Below, one piece after another: positions 9,910-20,621 of a stretch of 64,000 nucleotides of DNA (the first letter of the stretch is position 1; every line of letters begins with the position of its first letter). The position numbers and the translations under genes were made by a program. The stretch comes from Manihot esculenta (Eukaryota; Streptophyta; Magnoliopsida; Malpighiales; Euphorbiaceae): contig NC_035161.2 in the NCBI RefSeq assembly GCF_001659605.2, positions 8,460,638 to 8,524,637 on the forward strand. Reading direction: 5' to 3'. Under the pieces are notes generated by a model, which was given only the letters and a program-made list of their open reading frames with translations, was not told the DNA's origin and did no database searches.

Positions 9910-11547
9910 ATGGCTAATCACAATGAAAGCAACCTTAACATCCCAAATGACCTGAGCTCTGCCCAAGAAGGGCAGCAGTTCTCCTTTTCTAGCCCTACAA
10001 CACTAAACAACCAAACACTCATTCCTCTCAATCCCTCGCCAAGCTTGGCAGGGAATGCTCCCACCGCTACCTTATCCAACTAGGACCTTCAAACCATGGC
10101 CCTCCAACTACAGAACACCGCCCACTGGTTGGGGCAGATAATGCAACAAAGGGGCCTAAACACCCCGATGAATACACTCCCGGTGGTAGAAGAACCCCAA
10201 ACCAATGAGCCCTAACCTATCCCCGATCGCCTTCAAACCAGCAGCCGCGGTATCGGGGAAAGGGAGAGAAGAGCCGGAGAAGAGGAAGAGCCGGAGGCCC
10301 GAATCCATGGAAGGAGGGTGAGGGAGATGATAGAAAATGATGAGGCTGACAACTATTCCGCCGGGACAACCAGGTGGACCAGAAGTGAAGCAGAGGAGGA
10401 GGAATACCGCCTGGAGAAGAAGCCCAGGCCGGAAGATGAGGATGTGGACCAGAAGCTGCAGAAGTTGAGAGAGCAGCTCTTGGCCGAGCTGGGAAAGAAA
10501 GATCAAAGCCAAACCTTCCTGCCTACTTCTTCACCTTTCTCGAAGTGGGTACAGCAGGAAACTGTCCCTAAGAAGTTTATGATGCCATCAATGGCGGCCT
10601 ATGACGGAGCTGGTAACCCGAGGGAGCACATCATGAACTACAAGACCTTCATGGAACTGCAAACTTTATCGGATGCCTTGATGTGCAAGGTATTCCCAAC
10701 GACGCTCTCGGGGCCAGCGCGAGCGTGGTTCAACAGCTTGGAGACCGGAAGCATTGGAAGTTTTGGAGATCTGGCCACTCGTTTCATCAGCCGGTTCATC
10801 GCCGGGGTGCCAGCGGATAGGAAGACGAGCTATCTGGAAACAGTAAGGCAGAGAAGGGAGGAATCGCTTAGAGAGTATGTAGCTCGTTTCAATACGGAGG
10901 CTCTGCAGATTCCCGAGCTCGATGAGGGAAGGGCGGTGGAGGCCATGCAGAAGGGGACGACCTCTGCCGAGTTTTTCGGCTCATTAAGCAGGAAGCCTCC
11001 GACCTCACTGGCCGAGCTGATGAAGAGGGCTGAGAAGTATATAAGGCAGGATGACGCTCTGGTGACAAGCCGATTCGCCAAGGGAGGGGCAGGCAAGGAG
11101 AAAGCCCCGGAGGAAAGGAGGCCGGAGAAGCATGAAAAGAAACACGGCAAAAGGTCTGAGCCTTACAGACAGCCCTGGGAGCGAAGGGACCAAAGACCTC
11201 TTCCCCCTCGGGTATCAGAGCAGAGGCTACTCCCTTCATGGGTTCCGGAGAAGCCGACCCCACTTAATGCCTCTAGAGCCAAAGTGCTCGTAGCCGTCCA
11301 AGACAAAGAATTCTTACAATGGCCCAAGCCCCTGAAATCGGAAGCCGACCAGCGAAATCCTGACAAATACTGTCAGTTCCATCGTACTCATGGTCACGAC
11401 ACCAATAACTGTTTCCAGTTGATTGCAGAAATCGAGAGGTTGATAAAGAGAGGACACCTGAAGAACTTCGTGAAGAAACCGGAAGGACAGAGACCTCAGC
11501 CCCATCGGCAGTCCAAAGGCCGAGAAGAACGGGAGCTAACCTGGTAA
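9910..11547 (+). pseudogene. gag: gag of the Tat-type element, interrupted by two nonsense codons
   Basis: An ATG at 9910 opens a frame that hits TAG (10081-10083) and TAA (10213-10215) and then runs open to TAA at 11545-11547. The open part (from about 10216) encodes a retrotransposon gag domain: AWFNSLETGSIGSFGDLATRF and the following REESLREYVARFN are the core. Near the C terminus is a zinc-binding motif KYCQFHRTHGHDTNNC (about 11368-11415), of the form typical of Tat elements. The two stops make a full-length Gag impossible. Residues 10216-10317 are Arg/Glu-rich and in frame, so the ancestral start is probably 9910. Confidence 0.85.
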
Positions 11548-11573
11548 ATGATGGGTCCAGTGGAACCATCAAT

Positions 11574-14500
11574 ATGATCGTAGGAGGCACAGGAGGTCGG
11601 ATGAGCCGAAGGGGGAAAAAGAGGAGCAGAGAGGGAGAAAATAGCAGTGCTGAGGTCATGCAGATCGTCGAACACTCTTCAGCGACCATCACTTTCTCCT
11701 CGGAGGACGCTCAGGGTGTTCAAATGCCTCATGACGACGCCCTTGTCATTAAAGCTGTCATTCACAACTACTGGGTAAAGAAGATCTTGGTGGATGACGG
11801 AAGCAAGGTGAACCTGTTGCCTTATCGAGTCTTCCAGCAGATGGGAATTCCTGAAGAGCAACTGGTTCGGGATCAAGCCCCGATTAAAGGGATTGGAGGA
11901 ACACCAGTGACGGTGGAAGGGAAAGTAAAGCTAGCCCTTACTTTGGGAGAGGCTCCGAGGGTTCGCACCCATTATGCGGTGTTCCTGGTGGCTAAACTCC
12001 CCCTGAGCTACAACGCGATCTTGGGGAGACCTGTGCTGTTTGACTTTGAGGCCGTCACCAGTATCAGATATCTGGCGATGAAGTTCCCAACAGAAGCAAG
12101 GGTGGGGATAGTTTGGGGAAGCCAGGAGGAAGCAAGAGCAGTATACCTGGCTACGGTGGCAGAACCGAGCCTAACAGAGGAAGGGCTGGATTCAGAAGTC
12201 TTAGAGGTCAGGGACGAGAAAACAGAGGCCAGGACAGAGCCGGTGGGGGAACTGGAGACTTTTCCCTTGTCAGAGGTGGAAACAGATAAAGTCTTCAGTC
12301 TCAACGCCGGCCTCACAAAAGAGCAGAAAACCGAGGTCATGAGCCTGGTCCAAAGTCACGCGCCAAGCTTCGCCTGGAAGCCTTCTGACATGCCCGGAAT
12401 TGATCCCGAAGTGATGACACATAAGCTGAATGTCCTCCCCGAAGCCAGACCAGTAAAGCAGAAGAAGAGGGTGGTAGGAAGGGAAAAGCAACAGGCTACC
12501 AGGGAGGAAGTACAGAAGTTAGAAGAGGCAGGCTTCATTAGGGAAGTCACGTACCCGCAGTGGTTAGCTAATCATGTACTAGTCAAAAAAGCCAATGGCA
12601 AATATAGGGTGTGCATAGATTTCACTGACTTGAATCAGGCCTGCCCTAAAGATTGTTATCCCCTCCCTGATATTAATAAAATGGTCGATTCTACGGCCGG
12701 TTTTGATTATATGTCGTCTTTGGACGCAATGTCTGGTTATCATCAAATCCCAATGGATAGGTCGGATGAAGAAAAGACCTCGTTCATAACAGAAGATGGG
12801 ACTTATTGCTATAGAGCCATGCCTTTCGGATTGAAAAACGCCGGGGCAACTTACCAAAGACTGATGAACAAAATCTTCAAAGAACAGATCGGCAGAAACG
12901 TAGAAGTTTATGTGGACAATATGGTGGTCAAGAGCCTAACTTTCCAACAGCACGTGGCAGATTTGAGGGAGGTGTTCGGAGTATTAGATCAGTACAGAAT
13001 GAAGCTGAATCCAGCAAAGTGCGCCTTCTTCATCAGAGGAGGAAAATTCCTAGGATACATGGTGAGTGGGAAAGGCATCGAGCCCAACCCGGAGAAGGTA
13101 GAGGCCATATTAAATATGCCAGAACCGACCTGCGTAAGGGACGTCCAGAGACTAACCGGGAGAGTAGTGGCACTTAATCGATTCATGTCGAGGTCGGCAG
13201 AAAAGTGTTTACCATTCTTCAAAAAGTTGAGGAAAGTGCCAAACTTCGAATGGACAGAAGATTGTCGAGAAGCCTTCAAAGAACTCAAAAGTTATCTCAG
13301 CTCGCCTCACGTGCTTAGTAGCCCCGTAGAAGGTGAAGAACTTCTGATATACCTGGCAGCCTCTGAGCAAGCAGTCAGCGCTGTGTTGATAAGGGAAGAA
13401 GAAGGAGAGCAGAAGCCTGTTTTCTATGTCAGCAAGGTGCTTAAAGATGCCGAGGTCAGATATTTGAATATTGAGAAGATAGCGTACGCTCTACTATTGG
13501 CAGTCCGAAAGTTCAGGGTTTATCTGGAGAGCCACCAAGGAGTAGTGATGATAGATCAACCATTGAAGAAGATTCTGCATAGACCAGAGACCTCAGGCCG
13601 GATGCTAGCATGGTCCCTTGAGATCAGTCCTTACTGTCTAGAGTACCGACCTCGAATAGCTATAAAATCTCAGGCCCTTGCCGACTTCATAGCAGAGTGC
13701 ACATTCAGTAAGGAACAAGGAGAATCATCTTCAGAAGTATCGGGGAAGGAAAGAAAGGAAGAACTCTTCCAAAAGTTCAGCTGGAAGTTATATGTGGACG
13801 GGGCTTTAGGCGCCGGAGGCAGCGGTGCAGGAATAATGCTTAAGGGGCCTGGAGAATTTAAGGTTTGCTACGCCCTGCGCTTAGGATTCAAGGCCTCCAA
13901 TAATGTGGCGGAATATGAAGTCCTAATAAACGGAATGATGGTGGCAATGGAGGTAGGGGCAACCGACCTCGAAGTAAATAGCGACTCACAACTGGTGGTC
14001 AATCAGATAATTGGGGCGTATCAGGCCAGGGATCCAACCATGCAGAGTTACCTGACAAAAGTAAAAGCAATAGAGGCTGAGTTCATAGATCAGGGAGTTG
14101 CCATCAAATTTCAAAGAATACCACGAGAAGAAAATGAGGAAGCAGACCTGCTTAGTCGGTTGTCCAAAGAAGAACTAGAACAGCTCCCCGATGAAGTGTA
14201 CATACAACACGTCCTTACGCCTGCTTTTAGTAAAACAAACACGGTGCTGCAGGTGGAACAAAGCCCAACTTGGATGATCCCATACCTAGAATACCTGGAG
14301 AAGGGAAAGCTCCCCGAGGATAATGACAAGGCCAGAAAGATAGCAACTCGTGCTGCCAACTATCAAGCAGTAAGGGGGACCTTGTACAGAAAAGGGAAGT
14401 CCAGCCCGTGGCTCCGGTGTGTGAGCCCGAAAGAGGCTACAAAGGTGATGGAAGAGATACACAGGGGAATATGTGGAGCTCACGAAGGGGCAGGGACATT

Positions 14501-15506
14501 AGCCAATAAAATATTCAGGCAAGGGTACTATTGGCCGACTGTTAAAAGGGAAGCAGAAGAGTTTGTCCGAAGGTGTGACGTATGCCAAAGATTTGCTAAC
14601 GCCATCAAAGTCCCAGCCACTCCTCAAGCCAACATATCCAGCCTATGGCCATTCTCACAATGGGGAATAGACATCTTGGGACCCTTCCCCAAGACCACGG
14701 GGCAGAGGAAATTCGTGGTGGTGGCTGTAGAATACTTCTCAAAATGGCCAGAGGCGAAAGCAATAGCCACGATCACAGCTCGCAAGATGATAGACTTTGT
14801 ATGGGGAAACATCATATGCAGATTTGGCATACCAAGAGTGCTCATCTCAGACAATGGCAGACAGTTCGACTGCAGCACCTTCAGAGCATTTACAGCGAAC
14901 ATGGGCATATGGCATAAATTCTCTTCCGTAGCCCATCCTCAAACTAATGGTCAAACGGAGGTCACCAACAGAGCTATCCTCCAAGGGTTAAAGAAACGGC
15001 TGGATGGGGCAAAGGCGAACTGGGCAGAAGAGCTCAACAGTATCCTGTAGGCACTCCGAACTACCCCCAGAACATCCACCAAAGAAACACCCTTTGCACT
15101 GGCTTACGGCACAGAAGCCGTAGTCCCAGTCGAGCTGCAAATCCCCACTCATCGAGTCCAATTTGTTAACGAGAACACTAACGATGACAAATTAAGGAGC
15201 AACTTGGACGCCCTCAAAGAAATTAGGGAGGAAGCTCAAATCCGAACTGCTGCTTATCAACAACGGGCAGCCCGTTATTACAACCAGAGGATCAGGGAAA
15301 GAAGTCTAAAGGTAGGGGACCTAGCCCTAAGAAACTTAGAAGCTACGGGAAAAAGAGCAGCAATGGGCAAATTGGCACCGACCTGGGAGGGCCCATTCAA
15401 GATAACAAAAGTGGTCAAGGCAGGAGTATATCGAATTGAAGATATGCAGGGAAACCCTGAGCCCCATGCCTGGAATATCCAGCACTTGAAGAGGTATTTC
15501 CCTTGA
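11574..15506 (+). pseudogene. pol: pol of the Tat-type element (PR-RT-RH-aRH-INT), with one amber stop
   Basis: Open for 1158 codons to TAG at 15048-15050, then in frame to TGA at 15504-15506. In order: protease (ILVDDGSKVNLLPY, about codons 70-83); RT (VCIDFTDLNQACPKD, MPFGLKNAGATYQRLM) whose catalytic box reads YVDN (codons 446-449) where YVDD is expected; RNase H; a second RNase H starting LYVDGA (Asp at codon 742) with SDSQLVVNQ; integrase with an HHCC zinc finger (HRGICGAHEG ... CDVCQRF) and catalytic Asp1033, Asp1093, Glu1129 at DD35E spacing. The amber falls in an ILxALRTTPR context where Trp is usual. After it comes the integrase C-terminal domain (VGDLALRN ... WNIQHLKRYFP). The frame differs from gag and overlaps its end. 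Confidence 0.92.
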
Positions 15507-15663
15507 AATATTCGTAAAGAAAAATATTGTACTCTGAAAAGCACAAATGAATGAAATAACACTATTCTTTGTACAATGATGTTACCTCTATTATGAATGT
15601 TGCTTCTCTTTTAAAAAGGAAAGAACAAGATATGAAAACCCTGAGACACAGAGACCTCAGAAG
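15507..15663 (+). other. Start of the retroelement 3' untranslated region
   Basis: Non-coding spacer between pol and the tandem array. No other feature seen. Confidence 0.6.
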
Positions 15664-16396
15664 TAGAAGACCGGGATCCCCTAGAACTCCCGGAAAAACA
15701 AAGAAGACCAGGATCCCTTAGAACTCCCGGGAAAACAAAACAAAAACGGCCGGCAAGGATCTTAAAAGACCTCCCGGAGCATGAAGACCGGGATCCCCTA
15801 GAACTCTCGGGAAAACAAAGAAGACCGGGATCCCTAAGAACTCCCGGGAAAACAAAACAAAAACGGCCGACGATGATCTTAAAAGACCTCCCCGAGCATG
15901 AAGACCGGGATCCCCTAGAACTCCCGAAAAAACAAAGAAGACCGGGATCCCTAAGAACTCCCGGGAAAACAAAACAAAAACGGCCGGTGAGGATCTTAAA
16001 AGACCTCCCGGAGCATGAAGATCGGGATCCCCTAGAACTTCCGGGAAAACAAAGAAGACCGGGATCCCTAAGAACTCCCGGGAAAACAAAACAAAAACGG
16101 CCGGCGAGGATCTTAAAAGACCTTCCAGAGCATGAAGACCGGGATCCCCTAGAACTCCCGGGAAAACAAAGAAGACCGGGATCCCTAAGAACTCCCGGGA
16201 AAACAAAACAAAAACGGTCGGCGAGGATCTTAAAAGACCTCCCGGAGCATGAAGACTAGGATCCCCTAGAACTCCCGGGAAAACAAAGAAGACCGGGATC
16301 CCCTAGAACTCCCGGAAAAACAAAGAAGACTGAGATCCCTTAGAACTCCCGGGAAAACAAAACAAAAACGGTCGGTGAAGGTCCTAAGGGCCTCCC
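15664..16396 (+). repeat. 117-bp tandem array in the retroelement 3' region
   Basis: About six units with a period of 117 bp (landmark GAAGACCGGGATCC at 15666, 15783, 15900, 16134). Each unit contains two sub-copies of a motif rich in GGGATCCC and CCCGGG palindromes, a run AAAACAAAACAAAAACGG, and GATCTTAAAAGACCT. Because 117 is divisible by three, long repetitive frames appear on both strands (15873-16259 plus, 15718-16206 minus); these look like artefacts of the repeat, not genes. Tandem repeats between pol and the 3' LTR are common in Tat elements. Confidence 0.93.
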
Positions 16397-16561
16397 AGTG
16401 CAAAAATTCCCAATACCATATGCAGGGACAACGCATAAAAACACGGCTCCGATCTCACACGAAAGACGAGTCCTAAGCTACCGATGAAAAACAAGATTCC
16501 GACCTCCCGAGAGAGCTTGGGGCACAATAGCCAAAAGCGCCATAGCCCCAAGCCGACCTTA
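16397..16561 (+). other. Retroelement 3' region before the nested LTR
   Basis: Non-coding sequence continuous with the downstream part (18821 onward) once the nested LTR is removed. No gene seen. Confidence 0.6.
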
Positions 16562-16566
16562 AAAAG

Positions 16567-18815
16567 TGTAATACCCGGCTAGACTCCGGTATCGGAATTC
16601 CTACCGTCCGGTGGAATCTCGGATGTCGGAGACCTCTAGAAGGGTAAAACCATATTTTCATGAAATGTTTTAATGTTTTTGATGATTTTAAGTAAAGAGG
16701 AATTGAGTTTTTGAATAAAAACATCCTTGGAGGAAACTCAAGTTCGGCCGCCGAACATGCATGCACTTCGGGAGTGCTTTAGGCCCCCGAAGGCATAAGT
16801 GAGGAAAGTCCAGGTTCAGCCGCCAAACCTCAAGTTCGGCCGCCGAACATGGCATGCATGCGGAGGCACTTTCGGCCCCCGAACGTGGCCTGGCCAGCCA
16901 CTATAAAAGGGTCCCTTAGCCGAAAACGGGCGAGCTTTTTCCCCATTTTCGGCCAAGGTGAGCCCTTCCGCCATTCTTCACCATCCTTGAGTTCTTTCCT
17001 TCAAACCTTTCAAGATTTTCACAAGTTTTTACGTTGTTTTGAAGATTTTCGAGTTTAAAATAAGTTTTGGAGCTTTGAGGTTCAAGAACTCAAAATCTCC
17101 CACCTCCGAGTTTAGGACGTCTCTCTCTCGATCTTCAAGAGGTAAGAGCCGATCTTAAGCTCATTTCATGTTTAAAGTAAGTTTTATGCAAGATCTATGG
17201 GGTAGAATGCATGTTTAGCTCATAGTTAGGTTTTTGAGTTAATGTTATGTTTTGAGTAATGTATGTTGGATTTGTGTTGTTGTTGTGTGTTGTAGTTGGG
17301 GTTTAAGTTAGTTTGAAGCCCCTAGGAGCCAATGTATGTATATTTGCATGTTTTGGTTGAGCTAAATGCATGATTGGAAGTTTTGGGAGGCAAATGTGCT
17401 TGAGGAGCCAAGTTTCTGCCCTTTGGCAGAAACCAGGTTCGGCAGCCGAAGGAACTTTCGGCCGTTGAACATGGCTGGGGAGGCAGGCCTTTCGGCTGCC
17501 GAAGTTGCCCCCGAAAAGAGACTTTCGTCTCTGTCTGGGACTTTCGGCCGCCGAAGGTGCCGCAGAACCTGCCTGGGTTTCGGCTCTGGAGGGACTTTCG
17601 GCCGCCGAAGGTGCCGCCGAACCTGCCCTGTTTTGCCTTCCTTTGCATGATGTTTTGAGGTGTTTTAGGGGGGGTTTTGGGGGATGTTTTTAGAGTTATG
17701 TGCTAGTTGTTTGGTCCCTCATTTGAGTCCACCTGTGTAGGTTCGGACCCGAGGAACCGAGGACCCCAGCAGTGAGTTAGCTGCATCAGTCTTTGTCTGT
17801 AGAGCTTCAGCCAGAGGTGAGTAGAATAAACCTTTATGTTTTTAAAGCAAATGAATTATAAAGTTGAGCATGTTCATGCATCATGAATGCCATGTGATGA
17901 ATTAGGTTGTTTGCATTAGAATTCACGAATATGTTGCATTGCATTTATGATGTTGATGTGGATTGATCATTGAATGATCCTTTAGTCCTCATATGGTATG
18001 ATGATGCTACGGCATGAGATGGTATGGAAGTCCAGGTTGTACCCATTCTACGTCCCTGGCACTATGTAAGAGAAAGTCCAGGTTGTACCCATTCTACGTC
18101 CCTGGCACATTGGTATGTATGATGTGCTATGTTAAGAGAAAGACCGGTTGTACCCATTCTACGTCCCGGCACTTTGGAAATGTAGAGGACTATTGGTGAC
18201 AATACCATCCAAGATGTGATTAGTTGTGATGTGTTGCATTACATAATGGCATGAGATTTAAATGTTGTTTTCTATTATTCTGCCCACTGGGCTCTAGTAG
18301 CTCACCCCTTTTCCCTAATCCCCCAGGATTGCAGGTACGGGCTAGACAGAGAAGTCAAGAAGAGTAAAGTCTTATGTTTGTAATAGATAGATAGTGGACA
18401 TGGTAAATGGTATAATGATGTAAAGTTAAATAGTTATGTTATGTATAATGATATTGAGGTTTAGAAGTGTGCTTGACCATAGTTCATTGTAATCCCTTGT
18501 TGATACATGATCTTAATATCTATTGATGTTTATGTTTAACCAACTCAACTTATGATGTATCGCCCATTGGGGCATTGATGAGATCCCACAGAGGGGTCAA
18601 GTTTATGAGTAAGATTATGTTTTAGTGCATGCACAGGTTGAGTTTGGTGTATGAGGAATGAATGAAAGAAAAGTTTTAATTTTTATGTATGTTGTTGATC
18701 ATGTATGGGATTGAACAGGTTTACAGGTTTCATGTCAGGCTTGCTACGGGTCCCGGCGGCCTTAAGCCGATCTGGATCCTAGTGCCGGTAGCGGTCCGAT
18801 TTTCGGGTCGTTACA
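16567..18815 (+). mobile_element. Nested solo LTR of a second LTR-retrotransposon family
   Basis: 2249 bp, from TGTAATACCCGG to GGGTCGTTACA, with perfect inverted ends TGTAA/TTACA and a perfect 5-bp target duplication AAAAG (16562-16566 and 18816-18820). There is no internal domain, so it is a solo LTR left by unequal recombination. A TATA box (TATAAAAG) is at 16902-16909. Length and terminal sequence suit the long LTRs of chromoviruses such as Tekay/Del, which is an inference. It contains repeated TTCGGCNGCCGAA-like palindromes and a triplicated 40-60-bp motif. Orientation is assigned from the TATA box. Confidence 0.92.
18026..18176 (+). repeat. Three imperfect direct repeats inside the solo LTR
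   Basis: The motif GTTGTACCCATTCTACGTCC, preceded by AAGTCCAG or AGACCG and followed by (C)TGGCAC or CGGCAC, occurs three times. The first two copies are near identical; the third is shorter and more distant. Confidence 0.85.
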
Positions 18816-18820
18816 AAAAG

Positions 18821-19846
18821 TGAGCTCGGTACAACACCAACCTCACGAATTGACCGCTGGCGCTGGACTAGCTAACCTAGAGAGAGGTCTAAACAGCAAC
18901 GAGCCCGGAAAATACTCAAAGGTACTAGAAGCATTACAGACTGTGGGCATAAAAGCCTAAGCAAAGAGCGAAGAGCTGAGCTCCCAGCTCGGATAGATTC
19001 GCAACCTGCAACAATCAGGTAGAACGAAGCCAAGTATAGAGGAACCAATAGCAAAACGAGCTCCCTCTATGAAAAGGCCCATAAATGCAGGAAAGTATAG
19101 GAGGATAAATGAAGCCATGCAAGTACAAATAAAGTACAGGGATTCACTCCCTCACTATTCATGAAATAAGTACTGAGGAAGTAAAGGGGCGTAATCCGGT
19201 TCATCTTTACCCCCAAAGGCTGCAAAAATCACAAAAGCAAGGTTAGAACAGACCCCCGTGAAAGACATAGCAGATTCGACATAAAACATAAAGAGATTAA
19301 AACCAGGGGCCAGCCTCCGAAAAACAATTCCGAAATATTGGTAAACCCCGTTGAAAGAAGAAAATAAGAGAAGGATAAACCATACCTTTTCCAAATGAGA
19401 AATAAAACTAAACTTGCATCTTTCGGGAAATCGATCGAACCAGAGGAAGGAGGATCGGAAAGGGAGATCCCATTGTGCCGACAAAGAGCCCGAGGATGAG
19501 AAGGAGGTGTTATTAATATATAGCCAGAGGCTGAGATTTTAATGTAAGACAGGGCAATACTATACTCTAGCCTAGCGGCATCAGAATCCTTAAAGGCTAT
19601 TCACAAAAGAGAAAAGAAAGCGTATCGGGAAGATAAAGGCAGGAAAGTGAAGATAACAGTGCGCACAAAGAGCAGAGGAAAGCTAGAAGTAGAAAAAAAA
19701 ACAGAGAAGATTTAAAGCTACAAGTGACGAAAAGATGAAAGGACTTCAGGGAGCAAGCTGAATTCAAACAGGTGCGGTCATAATGATTCTTGATGTTTAC
19801 CCCTCAGCAGTTGGGGCAATAACTGCCGAGAAGGTAAAGGGGCAAT
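18821..19846 (+). other. Retroelement 3' region and polypurine tract
   Basis: Non-coding, A/G-rich sequence. The polypurine tract GAGAAGGTAAAGGGGCAA lies directly before the 3' LTR (about 19828-19845). No ORF that resembles a protein was seen. Confidence 0.65.
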
Positions 19847-20343
19847 TGATGACCGCTGGATTTCTCCACCCCGGTTAAGGGCCAAGCCCTCGGTTGCGGC
19901 CCATCGCTCAGAAGCCCACATACCGTCTGCGCTGACAGGCTAGGTCCATTCGAGCCTTGATACCGGACTCCTCTGAATTTCTCAACCAGGCCGGCCTCGC
20001 GTTCACTGCACTTTGGGCCGATCTCCTTTGGGCCCAGCTTTGCTTTTGTCTTCTGGCCCAGCCCAGAACTAGAAGGACGACCCATCCGTCTGCCTCGTGG
20101 ACCCCTCCACACGCGCCCGGAGAGGATCAAAGGCCGTTACGCATGGGGCAGAGATCTTATTTCCTCGTACGTCCATATCAACGTAGCAGAGACAGGTGGT
20201 CCAATGATATGCATCCTGTTAGCACGTCACTAGCGGACAAAAGGAAACATATAAAAGGAGAAATACCCTCCTCTATTTTTAAACTTTTCTAGTTTTACAG
20301 AACTCATTGTAAAAATCCTATTTCTCTGGATCTCAGATCATCA
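19847..20343 (+). repeat. 3' LTR of the Tat-type element
   Basis: 497 bp, same ends as the 5' LTR and followed by the GATTG target duplication at 20344-20348. Confidence 0.95.
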
Positions 20344-20348
20344 GATTG

Positions 20349-20621
20349 TAAATTACCAAAAACTTAATTCCCATCTTAGGGTTAAGGTCATAAAAAGATT
20401 CTGATGAAGTGGGCAAAAACAGCCTCTCCTTGTGCTTAGCTGAACACTCCGGAAATTACAATGTTACACAGAGCAATATCTCGCACCGGCATGGCGCCCG
20501 AAAAGCTCAAATTATAATTAGCTTCTGTTACAAACTCAGCTTCTAATTTAATCATATTGTACATTGAACAACTAGTCAATCTATCTGGGGAAACCTAATT
20601 ATGGAAACACCTCCAGGTGAA
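20349..20621 (-). other. 3' flank of GTF3C4, probable 3' UTR
   Basis: This 273-bp AT-rich stretch separates the retroelement from the GTF3C4 stop. It presumably holds the transcript end; no clear polyadenylation signal could be assigned by eye. Confidence 0.45.

Larger units (their letters stand above)
9332..20343 (+). mobile_element. Ty3/gypsy LTR retrotransposon, Tat-type, full length
   Basis: An 11,012-bp element with two LTRs of 497 bp each (9332-9828 and 19847-20343), beginning TGATGA and ending TCATCA, flanked by a perfect 5-bp target duplication GATTG (9327-9331 and 20344-20348). Inside are a primer-binding site, gag, pol in the order protease, RT, RNase H, second RNase H, integrase, a long 3' untranslated region and a polypurine tract. 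The extra RNase H between the first RNase H and integrase and the gag motif CX2HX2HXHX4C are features of the Tat lineage. Several inactivating mutations are present. A solo LTR of another family is nested at 16567-18815; without it the element would be about 8.8 kb. Confidence 0.95.

Noticed and set aside
15718..16206. 162-aa repetitive frame on the minus strand (and 128-aa on the plus strand at 15873-16259)
   Set aside because: Both are produced by the 117-bp tandem array, whose period is a multiple of three. No domain, no start context and location in a retroelement 3' region argue against genes.
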